64,000 nt of DNA from Prodigiosinella aquatilis (GCA_030388725.1 CP128857.1:4588001-4652000), one strand, 5' to 3'. Shown: positions 42,600 to 52,252, counted from the stretch's first letter. The notes: generated by a model not told the origin, from the sequence alone. Program-made: numbers and translations.

Positions 42600-43538
42600 T
42601 TACTTTAATTCAACAGCATAATCACCGACAGGAAGTTCCTTATTGATTAGCTTATTTTCGAACAGGAAATGCCCATAATTACGGTAGCGTTCAACATCCA
42701 ACTTCATGGGATCTTTAGCAAAATAAGGTAAAGTCGCCATCCAGGCAATCTTATTGAGTTTGTTGTTCAAATCAGGATGAAGCTTAGCAAAGACTGCCCA
42801 TGTTTCCTGCGGATGCATCCTTAGGTATTCTGTGCCTTTCTTCAAAGCTATCATAAACTTTTTGATCTTCGGGTCACCGACACTATCTTTGTTAACCAGC
42901 ACAATCAATTCATCATATGCAGGCACACCATAATCCTCGACATTGAATAGGATTGGTTCGACGCCAAGTTCCCGGATTTCGGGTGCCTCAATATTACGAA
43001 AACCACCCAGCACGGCGTCGACATTTTTTGACATCAAAGCACTCACCAATTGGAAGTTGACGTTGATCAGGGTGACATCTTTTAATGTAAGTTTTCCCTG
43101 TTTAAGCATGCTGTTCAACGTGGCTTCCTCAATGCCACTAACGGAATAGCCGATCTTTTTACCCTTCAGGTCAGCCATCGAGTGAATACCTGACGATGCT
43201 AAAACGGCCAATGTATTCAATGGTGTGTTGATGATAGTACCGACCCGAACCAGCGGTAATCCTTGATCTGCATACATATAAAGTTGTGGTTGATAGCTAA
43301 TGGCTATATCTCCCTGTTTTGCCGCCACTAAACGGGAAGGTGTGCTGGGATCTGCTGGCGGCACGAATTCGACGTCCAACCCTTCCGCCTTAAAAGCACC
43401 TATCTGGTCAGCGACAAAGAGAGAGGCATGGTCAGCATTGATAAACCAATCTAACAGAACAGTAACTTTTTCCTGCGCGTGTACCGACGTTGCCATTAGT
43501 AGACCAAATAACGAGCTGATAACCGTTTTCTTGAGCAT
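42600..43538 (-). CDS. Periplasmic pyrimidine-precursor-binding protein (ThiY/NMT1-like)
   Basis: The 312-residue protein has a signal peptide (MLKKTVISSLFGLLMATSVHA-Q). The NMT1/THI5-like pattern follows: VLLDWFINADHASLFVADQ near the mature start, FVPPADPSTPSRLVAAKQGDIAIS, and LKGKKIGYSVSGIEEATLN. Relatives bind hydroxymethylpyrimidine or formylaminopyrimidine for thiamin salvage. It is the last gene of an ABC operon and is convergent with the EamA gene. I would expect it to import HMP-type pyrimidines; ligand identity is inferred. Confidence 0.85.
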   Translation of the reverse strand: MLKKTVISSLFGLLMATSVHAQEKVTVLLDWFINADHASLFVADQIGAFKAEGLDVEFVPPADPSTPSRLVAAKQGDIAISYQPQLYMYADQGLPLVRVGTIINTPLNTLAVLASSGIHSMADLKGKKIGYSVSGIEEATLNSMLKQGKLTLKDVTLINVNFQLVSALMSKNVDAVLGGFRNIEAPEIRELGVEPILFNVEDYGVPAYDELIVLVNKDSVGDPKIKKFMIALKKGTEYLRMHPQETWAVFAKLHPDLNNKLNKIAWMATLPYFAKDPMKLDVERYRNYGHFLFENKLINKELPVGDYAVELK

Positions 43539-43557
43539 TCTTATCCCCTATTTGACA

Positions 43558-44361
43558 TCATGAACGGTTATTCTCCGGGATCTGATTTTTTCGTTCTGAA
43601 TCAGGAACCCAATAGAGAACATGCTTTAGAAATACATCGACCAGTTGCCATAGCACGACAGCCATGATCGACAGAATAAAAAGTGCGGCAAAACAGACTG
43701 CGGTCTGTGTTCGGGCATTTGCGTTCAACATAACATAGCCAAGTCCACCCGCAGCGCCTACCCATTCGCCAATAATTGCCCCAATCGGTGCAATAACTGC
43801 GGCTACCCTCAACCCAGAACCGAAGGCGGGTAACGCCGCAATCAGCCGGACATGGCGTAATTGTGAATAGGGAGAGGCCCCCATGGTTTGGGCCAGTTCT
43901 AACCAACCTGTTTCGGTTCGCCGTAATCCATCAAAAAAAGAAGCCGTTATCGGGAAAAAAATGACCAAAGTGGTGGCAACAACCTTGGACCAAAGACCAA
44001 AACCTAACCAGAGCACAAGCAATGGGGCTAGTGCAAATACCGGTATAGCTTGACTAATAACGAGCACAGGCATCAACCAGCGCTGTAATATGGGTGAAAA
44101 CATCATCGCCAACGCAAAAAGCGCACCGAACAACAGACCAAAGAAAAGACCGAGACAAATTTCAACCGTCGTGATCAATGTATGTTCCCAAAGATAGCTT
44201 CTGCCGTTCCACAGCGCCTCTACAACTTTAGGCGGCGTTGGTAACATGTAGGTTGGTAAGCTAAATAACCAAGTCCCTCCCCACCAGAGTGCAATTAGAC
44301 CGAGAAAAATCACTATCCCCCGACTAATAAGGGCATAACGAGCCAAAAATTTATTATTCAT
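43558..44361 (-). CDS. ABC transporter permease (ThiX-like)
   Basis: A 267-residue inner-membrane permease with about six helices and the cytoplasmic coupling motif EAA-like segment (ELAQTMGASPYSQLRHVRLIAALPAFGSGLRVA). It belongs to the SsuC/TauC/ThiX family. It overlaps the ATPase gene by 4 bp and lies 19 bp before the binding-protein gene, forming one transporter. Confidence 0.88.
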   Translation of the reverse strand: MNNKFLARYALISRGIVIFLGLIALWWGGTWLFSLPTYMLPTPPKVVEALWNGRSYLWEHTLITTVEICLGLFFGLLFGALFALAMMFSPILQRWLMPVLVISQAIPVFALAPLLVLWLGFGLWSKVVATTLVIFFPITASFFDGLRRTETGWLELAQTMGASPYSQLRHVRLIAALPAFGSGLRVAAVIAPIGAIIGEWVGAAGGLGYVMLNANARTQTAVCFAALFILSIMAVVLWQLVDVFLKHVLYWVPDSERKNQIPENNRS

Positions 44362-45137
44362 TGCGCTTGCTCCACAAAAAGACGCAATAGTTCACCTTGG
44401 CTTCTTTGCAATTCAGGATCATCCAGGGAGCGAGGAGGATTACCCGCGATAGTAATAGGCTTCCCAATTCCGGCGGGCAATCCTGATAACACCATCAAGC
44501 AATGACCGAGTCGACATGCTTCCATCGGATCATGCGTAATGAACAACGCGGTACACCCTTCTAGTAACTCAGCAGCCAGATCTTGTACTTTAACGCGGGT
44601 AATAGCATCTAATGCCGAGAAAGGTTCATCCATCAGGACAATAGGCCGCTGTTCGTAGAGCGTTCTGGCAATAGCCGCTCGTTGCCGCATTCCCCCTGAC
44701 AATTCAGCGGGCAATGCAGTGCGTCGGTTTGCCAGCCCTACGCGTTCAAGTAGATGTTCCGCCCAGCGTTTATCAACCTTTTCTCGTCTTAATCTTGCAC
44801 CAAGCGTTACATTTTCAAAAAGGTTAAGCCACGGATATAGCAGATCCTGCTGGCCCATATAAGCAATGCGATTATTGAGTGGTTGTCCATCCGTACCGCA
44901 TACATTTCCGGATGTCGCGTTGGAAAGCCCGGCAATAATCTTTAGTAAACTACTTTTACCAACACCACTCTCACCGAGTAATACCGCAAACTCGCCGCCT
45001 TTAATCTCGAAAGTCAGCTTATTGAAAACAGTATGATTACCAAAACGTAAGGTAAGGTTATCTACGCGGATTCCCGGAATCCCACTATTTCCCGTAGCTG
45101 AGGATACGGACTGATGGGAGCCAGACGTTTTTCCCAT
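44358..45137 (-). CDS. ABC transporter ATPase (ThiZ-like)
   Basis: The 259-residue ATPase has Walker A LLGESGVGKSSLL (residues about 54-66), Q-loop YMGQQDLLYPW, signature LSGGMRQRAAIARTL, Walker B IVLMDEPFSALD and switch His in FITHDPMEAC. It pairs with the adjacent permease and binding protein. About 240 bp separate it from the upstream amidohydrolase gene, room for its own promoter. I find no TPP riboswitch there. Confidence 0.9.
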   Translation of the reverse strand: MGKTSGSHQSVSSATGNSGIPGIRVDNLTLRFGNHTVFNKLTFEIKGGEFAVLLGESGVGKSSLLKIIAGLSNATSGNVCGTDGQPLNNRIAYMGQQDLLYPWLNLFENVTLGARLRREKVDKRWAEHLLERVGLANRRTALPAELSGGMRQRAAIARTLYEQRPIVLMDEPFSALDAITRVKVQDLAAELLEGCTALFITHDPMEACRLGHCLMVLSGLPAGIGKPITIAGNPPRSLDDPELQRSQGELLRLFVEQAQ

Positions 45138-45376
45138 TACACGCTACCTTTTTAAAAAGTTCATATAATAGAGGGTAGTCATTTCATCGCAGAGGAGCCG
45201 CCCTATCCGCCAAGAGTCAATATGTTGTCATATGGCAAGGAAATACTTAAATAACTGAGCTAATTGTTTGTAATGATGGCTAACTTAATTCAATGCCATT
45301 AGCAAGTTTGCATAGCAACATGTTGATTTATAATGTAGAGCCTTCATCATCTGGTGGTTAATTACCACGGATAAAC

Positions 45377-46702
45377 TCAATCATTACCTTTCATCACCAC
45401 TATATTGTCCTTAAGGCGACGGAAAGCTGCATTAGCCTCACGGACGATCAGTTGCTCATCAACGTGCGTAAGAACCCTGCCACGCATCACAATTTCACCA
45501 TTAATAATGACCGTATCAACGGTACTGCCATTAGCAGCAAAAACAAGATGGCTGGTTAGATGAACCGGTGTATCGCGCAAAAGTGGTGTAAAGATTGCGT
45601 TATTAGTTTCAACGAGAATGATGTCTGCTTTTTTGCCCACTGCCAGTTGACCAGTTTCATGCCCCAATGCTTTTGCTCCATGATGAGTAGCCATATGCAG
45701 GACTTCTCTGGCTGGCATCAAGCTGGCATCGACACGGCTTGCACGTTGCAATAAAGAAGCGTATTTCATGACTTCAAACATGTCTGCACTATTATTGCAT
45801 TCTACTGCGTCATGTCCGAGCCCAACATTAATACCGGCAGCCAACATCTCGGGGACACGCGCAATACCGTTACCCAATTTTGCATTGGAGTTTGGGTTAT
45901 GAGAGATGTGGGTTCCGGTTTCGGCCATCATGGCGATTTCACCATCACTGAGCCAAACACAGTGGGCAGCGATAGTGTCAGGGCCAAGCAGACCCATATC
46001 ATATGCCAGCTCCGTTGGCCGACGCCCAAACTTTTCCAGACAGAAATCGACTTCAGTTTGCGATTCATTTAGGTGCACATGAATGCCACTTCCCAATGTA
46101 TCCGCCATGGCTCGCGCCTCGCGTAATAAATCAGGTGAAGCCAAGGGAAGCCATTCAATGCCTACGCGTACCTCGATACGACCATTGGCCTTGCCGTGAT
46201 TACGCTGATAAGCATCGTAGTTATCCTGGAGACAGTCTAAATGATGCTCCTTGAGTGCAACATCGTTGCACAGCACCGCTCGTATGCCAATTTCTTCAGC
46301 AGCCATGGTCAGAGAATCGAGCTGACGGTACATGTCGTTAACCGTCGTTGTACCTGCTTTAATGGACTCCGTATAGCTGGCAAGCGCAGCCCAGTAAGCC
46401 GCTTCTGGATCCAATGCTCTCACCAATGGATACCAACACTCATCCAGATATTCCCACAAAGGCATATGGTCATTGAAACCTTTACCTATAGCGGTGTGAT
46501 AATGCAGATCGATTAATCCCGGCATCACGATTTTATTCGAGGCATCAATTACTTCGTCTGTCGGGAAACATTCGAAAGACTGGCTTGCAGGCAGAATAGC
46601 GGCGAGTCGATCTCCGTTGACAATAACAGTACCACTTTCGTAATAAGTACCCGCCTCATCCAACGTGAGTACCATGCCATTTTTGATAATGATTCGCCCC
46701 AT
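45377..46702 (-). CDS. Amidohydrolase of the ATZ/TRZ-cytosine deaminase-like family
   Basis: A 441-residue metal-dependent TIM-barrel hydrolase. Metal ligands are visible: HxH in LIDLHYHTAIGKG, His in IHVHLNESQTE, His in IAAHCVWLSDGE and Asp in GLGHDAVECNN. The composite beta domain supplies the ends (GRIIIKNGMVLTLDE; GKKADIILVETN). Relatives deaminate or dechlorinate s-triazines, S-adenosylhomocysteine, guanine and aminopyrimidines. Two tandem ATGs occur (46705 and 46702) after GGAGG; the second has better spacing. Next to a pyrimidine transporter it may deaminate an aminopyrimidine (HMP or an analogue). This is inference. Confidence 0.82.
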   Translation of the reverse strand: MGRIIIKNGMVLTLDEAGTYYESGTVIVNGDRLAAILPASQSFECFPTDEVIDASNKIVMPGLIDLHYHTAIGKGFNDHMPLWEYLDECWYPLVRALDPEAAYWAALASYTESIKAGTTTVNDMYRQLDSLTMAAEEIGIRAVLCNDVALKEHHLDCLQDNYDAYQRNHGKANGRIEVRVGIEWLPLASPDLLREARAMADTLGSGIHVHLNESQTEVDFCLEKFGRRPTELAYDMGLLGPDTIAAHCVWLSDGEIAMMAETGTHISHNPNSNAKLGNGIARVPEMLAAGINVGLGHDAVECNNSADMFEVMKYASLLQRASRVDASLMPAREVLHMATHHGAKALGHETGQLAVGKKADIILVETNNAIFTPLLRDTPVHLTSHLVFAANGSTVDTVIINGEIVMRGRVLTHVDEQLIVREANAAFRRLKDNIVVMKGND

Positions 46703-47085
46703 CATTCCTCCACGTTTCCCATACAAAAATAATTTGGATCTGTGTCGCCAGAAGAGAAGACTGTATCGGTATCGCAGACAATCACACCGATAAAAAACGA
46801 ACAAAATATAGCGTAAATAGAAAGTTACCAAAACAGATAGCACGACATTTTCACTATATGACTATAGACAGAAAAAAAGTTTTAACAAACCGTGCATCTG
46901 TAGTCATTCTCCGGTCCATTTCTGCCGTAACGGTTTAGTCTGTTGATGTGCTTGCGGATCAATATATTTACTCAGAAGAGCGCATGCCTGTCAGGCATAG
47001 CGCATCACATGTGCCGCTATTTTTTGCCCAAACGCATGCATAAAAAGGGGGATTTCACTATATCGAGGGGAAACATAACAAATAA
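46703..47085. other. Intergenic region with an operator-like palindrome
   Basis: About 380 bp between the amidohydrolase start and the tRNA terminator. It contains the interrupted palindrome GCGCATGCCTG-T-CAGGCAT-A-GCGC at 46980-47003, which looks like a regulator-binding site, and A/T-rich promoter-like DNA at 46800-46890. No gene or riboswitch is seen. Confidence 0.45.
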
Positions 47086-47118
47086 AAAAACAGTAAGTCA
47101 TGACAACTTACTGTTTTT
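47086..47118 (-). terminator. Terminator of the tRNA operon (bidirectional)
   Basis: AAAAACAGTAAGT (47086-47098) pairs perfectly with ACTTACTGTTTTT (47106-47118). On the minus strand the stem is followed by at least seven T residues, 56 bp after tRNA-Pro; on the plus strand T residues also follow. Confidence 0.9.
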
Positions 47119-47173
47119 CTTTATTTATTACTGGCCTCGTCCGAACATTAATGGACAAAACCTTTAGAGAAGA

Positions 47174-47250
47174 TGGTCGGCGAGAGAGGATTCGAACCTC
47201 CGACCCACTGGTCCCAAACCAGTTGCGCTACCAAGCTGCGCTACTCGCCG
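47174..47250 (-). tRNA. proM: tRNA-Pro (anticodon TGG)
   Basis: The 77-nt cloverleaf begins CGGCGAGTAGCGCAGCTTGG on the minus strand and ends with encoded CCA. Acceptor stem CGGCGAG/CTCGCCG and T-loop GGTTCGAATCC are intact. It is the last gene of the four-tRNA operon. Confidence 0.97.
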
Positions 47251-47291
47251 ATAAATTTACTGCTTTGATGCCACTGGCATCATCATTTGTG

Positions 47292-47378
47292 TGGTGCGAA
47301 GAGAGGGACTTGAACCCTCACGTCCGTTAAGACACTAACACCTGAAGCTAGCGCGTCTACCAATTCCGCCACCTTCGC
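47292..47378 (-). tRNA. leuT: tRNA-Leu (anticodon CAG)
   Basis: The 87-nt class II tRNA begins GCGAAGGTGGCGGAATTGGT on the minus strand, has anticodon CAG in CTTCAGGTG, a long variable arm and encoded CCA. Confidence 0.97.
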
Positions 47379-47399
47379 ATATTCACAAACTTTAAAATC

Positions 47400-47475
47400 T
47401 GGGGTGGCTAATGGGACTCGAACCCACGACAACTGGAATCACAATCCAGGGCTCTACCAACTGAGCTATAGCCAC
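47400..47475 (-). tRNA. hisR: tRNA-His (anticodon GTG)
   Basis: The 76-nt tRNA begins GTGGCTATAGCTCAGTTGGT, has anticodon GTG in GATTGTGATT and ends CCCA, leaving the discriminator C that pairs with G-1 added to tRNA-His. Confidence 0.97.
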
Positions 47476-47556
47476 CATATACCACTACATTACTACCTGC
47501 ATTCGGTACTTCTGTTACGGGGTAAAATACCTCCGCAGCTCTCGCACTCATAATAA

Positions 47557-47633
<77 letters not shown>

Positions 47634-47654
47634 ATAGCGCCGTTGCGGGTGGGG

Positions 47655-47683
47655 ATAGTACGGATTTAATGAGTAGCTGTCTA
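47655..47683 (-). promoter_or_regulatory. tRNA operon promoter with GC-rich discriminator
   Basis: On the minus strand, TAGACA (47683-47678) and TACTAT (47660-47655) are 17 bp apart and are followed by CCCCACCCGC. The GC-rich discriminator is typical of stringently controlled stable-RNA promoters. Confidence 0.7.
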
Positions 47684-47799
47684 GTGCTTTTTTTCAGAAA
47701 CGATGCGTTTGCTTATGCTTTGTTCATTTACTGGCACATTGCCCTCCACATCGACTCACTGGTCTGTTTTTTATACACATCTCCACGCAGGGTTAACCG

Positions 47800-48552
47800 T
47801 TACAAACGACCGCTGAAATGATAGGCCAGGTAACGCAGCAACTTAATTTGTCGCCTGATTCGGCTGGGTTCGGTTAGTAACCGATAAAACCATTCCAGTC
47901 CCAGATTTTGCCAGACCAGCGGTGCACGTTTTACCCGTCCGGTAAAAACATCATATGTTCCACCCACACCCATATAAAGCGCATGCGGGTAAGACTGCCG
48001 ACAGTCTCGCATCAGTATTTCCTGTCTCGGCGTACCCATCGCTACTGTGACAATCTGCGCACTGCTATTGCTCACCTGCTGAAAGAGTGCCTGGCGCTGT
48101 TCCGGCACAAAGTAACCGGTATGGCTACCAACGATATTGACCTTCCACTGTGCACGAAGCTTATCTACCGTTTGCGCCAGCACATCCGGTTTACCTCCAA
48201 TCAGAAAAACCGGGGTCCCTTCTCGACCGGCGCGCTGCATTATCGCCTCCCATAAATCAGCGCCAGCAATCCGCACGACCTCCGCCTGTGGATATTTTCG
48301 CCTGATAGACCGCACGATGCTGATACCGTCGGCGTATTTATACTCTGCCTCGTCTATCAGGGTACGTAACACTGGGTCGTTCTCTGTAGCCAGCAACTTT
48401 TCCGCATTCATGGCAATCAATGCCCCGGTTTTTACCCTCACACCCTCGAAAAGATAATCCACACACTGTGCCATATGACAAAATCCATGTAGCGTTATCC
48501 CCCGAATGGTGTAGCGGGGAATCACGTCATGTTCTTCTATTTCTCTTTTCAT
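47800..48552 (-). CDS. wecG: UDP-N-acetyl-D-mannosaminuronic acid transferase
   Basis: WecG (GT26) adds ManNAcA to GlcNAc-PP-undecaprenol, forming lipid II of enterobacterial common antigen (ECA). The start at 48552 overlaps the wzyE stop by 4 bp and gives 250 residues (E. coli 246); the frame remains open upstream for 40 codons inside wzyE. Motifs: INAEK-like MNAEKLL, YADGISIVRS, AGADLWE, FLIGGKPDVL, VAMGTPRQE and GVGGTYDVFTGRVKRAP. Last gene of the wec operon. Confidence 0.96.
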   Translation of the reverse strand: MKREIEEHDVIPRYTIRGITLHGFCHMAQCVDYLFEGVRVKTGALIAMNAEKLLATENDPVLRTLIDEAEYKYADGISIVRSIRRKYPQAEVVRIAGADLWEAIMQRAGREGTPVFLIGGKPDVLAQTVDKLRAQWKVNIVGSHTGYFVPEQRQALFQQVSNSSAQIVTVAMGTPRQEILMRDCRQSYPHALYMGVGGTYDVFTGRVKRAPLVWQNLGLEWFYRLLTEPSRIRRQIKLLRYLAYHFSGRL

Positions 48553-49922
48553 CGCATAGTGTCTGTTGGTGTGGCTGACGTTGAATGTGTCAAGGCTAGA
48601 GAACAGCGTCGTTGTCGGATAACCCCTGCACTGTCCAACAACCAATACAATAATTTGGCCATTAATAGGCAACTGCCGAAAATAAAACAGAAAAAGACGA
48701 TCCGGGAAACAAAGGCATCTACACCTTCACGCGCCAGAACGATAATATTGAATACCGCACCAAAGCAGAAGCTTTGTAGAATTGCCGCCTTATAACGGTT
48801 ACTGTCACGTAATCCGGCATCATATAACCAGTCAAACCATTTAATGATCAGCCCAACTACCACCGCCCCCAGAGGAATAAAGGCTACTCCACCCATGATC
48901 AGCAACGACCCCAATAACGTCGGAGAAATGGCCAGCCCAGCGTGGTAATTCAGTACATCCCAGGTAAAGTAGTTGGCACTGTTCAGTATCAACGCAGGGC
49001 GGGACGGCCACAGCCAGCCAGGTATAAATACGTAGAAATCCCTCACCACCGGAGCCAACCCCTGAAACGTGATACTGTCGTAATGCTGCCACAACAATGC
49101 CAGATTCTCCCAGGGAGAAAACGTATCGCGCGTCAGGTAGAGAAAGGTGTAGAACGCTTCTGCGCCACTGACATCCAGGTTATAGCGAGCCAACGCCAAC
49201 CCGAACATACCAACCACCCCCACTGTACCGGCCACCGCCAGCATCCATAATGTAATCCAGCCGCGTCGGATACCGATAAACAGGAACAGGGCAAATGCAA
49301 TAATAATGTTGGCGCGGGTTCCCCCGATGATGAGGTAAGTCAGGATGCCAAAAGAGACGGTAGCGAGCAGGAACAAGCACCAGGCAACCCGGGTCTGATG
49401 CAGGAAATAGATCACCAACATGGCGGGGATAAAAAAATAGAAGAAGCGTTTTAGCGCCACATCAGAGACTGCACTGGAAAAAATCTGGCTATAAGAATCT
49501 AGCTTGAACAACAGAAAACCATTATTCAGGAAAAACACGCCGGCGGTACACACGGCAACCAACGCCAGCAGTAGCCAGGTAATATGAGCTTCCACCCGGG
49601 TCATGGTAAATACAGGGGGACGGGTTACGCGGTTTTTGGGTCGCAGCCGGGTTTTATAGACGACGAAGTAGATAGCATAAAAAGCCGTGGCAGAAAGCAT
49701 GGCCTGCAGCAAATATTCCGCTGGAGCGACTTCAACATCAAACCTGAAAACCAGGATACAGGTGAGCGGAAAACCAAAATAAAACGTTAAGAGGTAAAGT
49801 AGGGAAAACAGCACGTTAAAATTAAAACGCACCCGTCGGAACTCCTGCCAGGTCAGGAATAGGATGAACACCACGGAGATCAGATAAACCGCCAGCAGGC
49901 CACTGAACTGCGCTTGCGTCAT
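48549..49922 (-). CDS. wzyE: ECA polymerase WzyE
   Basis: WzyE polymerises ECA trisaccharide units at the periplasmic face. The 457-residue protein (E. coli 450) has about 11-12 transmembrane helices and long periplasmic loops with TRDTFSPWENLALLWQHYD and WDVLNYHAGLAISPTLLG. It overlaps wecF and wecG by 4 bp each. Confidence 0.95.
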   Translation of the reverse strand: MTQAQFSGLLAVYLISVVFILFLTWQEFRRVRFNFNVLFSLLYLLTFYFGFPLTCILVFRFDVEVAPAEYLLQAMLSATAFYAIYFVVYKTRLRPKNRVTRPPVFTMTRVEAHITWLLLALVAVCTAGVFFLNNGFLLFKLDSYSQIFSSAVSDVALKRFFYFFIPAMLVIYFLHQTRVAWCLFLLATVSFGILTYLIIGGTRANIIIAFALFLFIGIRRGWITLWMLAVAGTVGVVGMFGLALARYNLDVSGAEAFYTFLYLTRDTFSPWENLALLWQHYDSITFQGLAPVVRDFYVFIPGWLWPSRPALILNSANYFTWDVLNYHAGLAISPTLLGSLLIMGGVAFIPLGAVVVGLIIKWFDWLYDAGLRDSNRYKAAILQSFCFGAVFNIIVLAREGVDAFVSRIVFFCFIFGSCLLMAKLLYWLLDSAGVIRQRRCSLALTHSTSATPTDTMR

Positions 49923-51004
49923 GACGATTCTCCTGCTGCCTGCGCCAGCGCTTGTCGCCAGCCATACAGATAATTAGGGTAAAAGAACGCTATCTGCTGC
50001 TTATTCACCAATGCCAATTCACGCTGGGCTCTGCGCACTACAGTCTCATCAAGCACATCACCATAAAACAATACTGGCAGATTTTGTGCCGTCAAATCCT
50101 GCCTGAAAGGGTTTTTTCGGCTGATAACAAACGGTATGCCACACTGAATGAGCAGACACAGTGTCCCGATTCCCTGCTGGCGGTTAAAAATAAAATAACC
50201 CAAATCACAAGTACGCAGCATCGCCAGATAATCATCAAAAGACATTGGCAGACGAAGCAATTGGAAATACTTCACGCCAAACAACGAGTTACCCACTTCC
50301 TGAACCTGTGAAATATAGACATCATTATTGGCCGGATAGCCCATGGGGACAAGCACCCGGACCCGACAGCCAAACTGTTCATGAATGGCGTGTAAAGCTT
50401 CGATATGTCGATTGGTACGATCGCCAGAATTCCCGACCAGTATAGTCAGTGGCGCGGTTGGGTCCTTTTCATGCTCCGTGTTGTCAAATCCCGGAGTCAT
50501 GCGGGTCGGGAAATAAAGTAGTGAGGCACCAACCTGGGCTGTTCGCTGTTGGTAATGAAATAAATCACCGCGAGTGGCAAAAACATGGCCGACACGCCGT
50601 TGGGCAATACGGCGCATCAGATAGAACAAGCGATACTTCCAGCTGGTAGCCTCTTCATACAAATCTGCTCCCCATATGTGCCAGTAAGCCTGTGATGGCT
50701 TAATTCCCCCAGATATCAACGCAAACCAAATCAACGGATTAAACTGACCGTGGAAAAAGAAACGCGTATCCCTGTCGGCTTTAGCCAACGCAACAACGGC
50801 CTTTGCCAGCGTGTTTTTATCAGGATAAAACGCAATGGTTAACGCCGGAAAATCATTCAACGGCACCGTATCACGGGCAACCACCATAAAACGCTGTACT
50901 TGCCGGGACGGTAATTGCGGCAACAGCGTGTCGTTAAAAAAACGCAACACAGTGTGATTATGGTGTGGAATATCCGCCCCTAAAACATGAATGAGAGTTG
51001 TCAT
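49919..51004 (-). CDS. wecF: TDP-Fuc4NAc:lipid II transferase
   Basis: WecF (GT56) adds 4-acetamido-4,6-dideoxygalactose to ECA lipid II, making lipid III. The 361 residues match the E. coli enzyme (359). Recognisable segments are THVLGADIPHHNHTVLRFF-like N-terminus, FFHGQFNPLIWFAL, WHIWGADLYE and VGNSGDRTNRHIEAL. It overlaps wzxE and wzyE by 4 bp each. Confidence 0.95.
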   Translation of the reverse strand: MTTLIHVLGADIPHHNHTVLRFFNDTLLPQLPSRQVQRFMVVARDTVPLNDFPALTIAFYPDKNTLAKAVVALAKADRDTRFFFHGQFNPLIWFALISGGIKPSQAYWHIWGADLYEEATSWKYRLFYLMRRIAQRRVGHVFATRGDLFHYQQRTAQVGASLLYFPTRMTPGFDNTEHEKDPTAPLTILVGNSGDRTNRHIEALHAIHEQFGCRVRVLVPMGYPANNDVYISQVQEVGNSLFGVKYFQLLRLPMSFDDYLAMLRTCDLGYFIFNRQQGIGTLCLLIQCGIPFVISRKNPFRQDLTAQNLPVLFYGDVLDETVVRRAQRELALVNKQQIAFFYPNYLYGWRQALAQAAGESS

Positions 51005-52251
51005 GCACGCCTACAATAGATAATGAATACACTGCAACACAGCAAAAAATAGATCAGATAAGTCGCCATATACGCTTGAACCGCGCCCAGGGCCCCATGA
51101 AGGGGAATCAGCCAGTGTGAGAACCCGGCCAACAGCAAAAACTGGCTCACTTCCGTCAGCAAATAAAAACGCAGTGCCGCCCTGGCAATGACAACATAAC
51201 CGAAAAGATAGGATCCCACTTTCAACACATCTCCAGTGAGCTGCCACGGAAATAAATCCCGCATGGCAATAAACTGCCGGGAAAAAAGCAGCCAGATGAC
51301 CACATCCCGCAGCAGCCATATGCAGAAGCTGGCCGCCATCACCGCAGGTAGTACAAATTTGAGAGATTTCACAACCTCTTGGGCAATAGCGCGTCTATCA
51401 ACCAGACGAGATAACGTTGGCAGCAAGTAAACACTAAAAGAGGCGGTAATAAATTGCAGATAGGCATCCGAAATGGTGCTGACACCTTGCCAGACGCCCA
51501 CTGCTTCCCAGTTGTAATGCGCAGCCAGTTGGTTACGCATCATAATGTAGACCACCGGCATGGTCACCGCTGTCATCAAGGCCATCAGTGTAAACTTGGC
51601 GAGATTGCCAGCCTGCACATTATCCCAGCACGGCATTAACGCCCTCAGCCCGATATGCGCTCGGCGCCTCAACCACCAGCCAGCAGGTAACACGACCAAT
51701 GCCGGGACTAGCGCCAACCCGACCAGCGCTCCGGTATAACCATCAGATTGAAAACAGAGGTAATAAGCGATCAATCCAATCAGACTACCAGCAATAATGG
51801 TCAGTGCCGTTCCCCGGACATCCCGATACCCTTTCAGGATGGACAGAAACAGGTTGGCACAGGCGATCCCCAATTGGATGAATGCCAATGCACGAATGAC
51901 GGACCGGTAATGCTCATTCCCGAACAACAGTTGGGAAATAGGGGCCGCAGCCAACAAAAACAGCACCGCCAGCAGCGCCGAACAGCCCAGGACCACTACC
52001 ACTGATGTCCCCAGTAAGGCGTTTAGCTGTTCTGGTCGTTGCTGATACTCGGCAACGTATTTGGTCACACCGTTAAAAATACCGGCACCCGCCAATACGC
52101 CTAAAACAGTAATCAACTGACGGAAGTTTCCTGCCTGACCAACACCTTCCGGGCCGAATGTCACTGCCAACAGTTTGATCACCACCAGCCCCACACCAAT
52201 TTTTATCAGTGTCGAAACCGCCGTCCACATTGATGCTCTGGCTAATGACAT
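51001..52251 (-). CDS. wzxE: ECA lipid III flippase WzxE
   Basis: WzxE translocates undecaprenyl-linked ECA units across the inner membrane. The 416-residue protein (E. coli 416) has 12 predicted helices of the MOP superfamily, beginning SLARASMWTAVSTLIKIGVG, with GNFRQLITVLGVLAGAGIFNG and a conserved Arg/Lys-lined lumen region. It begins 1 bp after wecE and overlaps wecF by 4 bp. Confidence 0.96.
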   Translation of the reverse strand: MSLARASMWTAVSTLIKIGVGLVVIKLLAVTFGPEGVGQAGNFRQLITVLGVLAGAGIFNGVTKYVAEYQQRPEQLNALLGTSVVVVLGCSALLAVLFLLAAAPISQLLFGNEHYRSVIRALAFIQLGIACANLFLSILKGYRDVRGTALTIIAGSLIGLIAYYLCFQSDGYTGALVGLALVPALVVLPAGWWLRRRAHIGLRALMPCWDNVQAGNLAKFTLMALMTAVTMPVVYIMMRNQLAAHYNWEAVGVWQGVSTISDAYLQFITASFSVYLLPTLSRLVDRRAIAQEVVKSLKFVLPAVMAASFCIWLLRDVVIWLLFSRQFIAMRDLFPWQLTGDVLKVGSYLFGYVVIARAALRFYLLTEVSQFLLLAGFSHWLIPLHGALGAVQAYMATYLIYFLLCCSVFIIYCRRA

Positions 52252-52252
52252 A

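Noticed and set aside
45138..45376. Possible second TPP riboswitch before the ABC transporter genes
   Set aside because: Neither CTGAGA nor the CCTGAT...GGTAATACC blocks occur on the minus strand here or upstream of the amidohydrolase.
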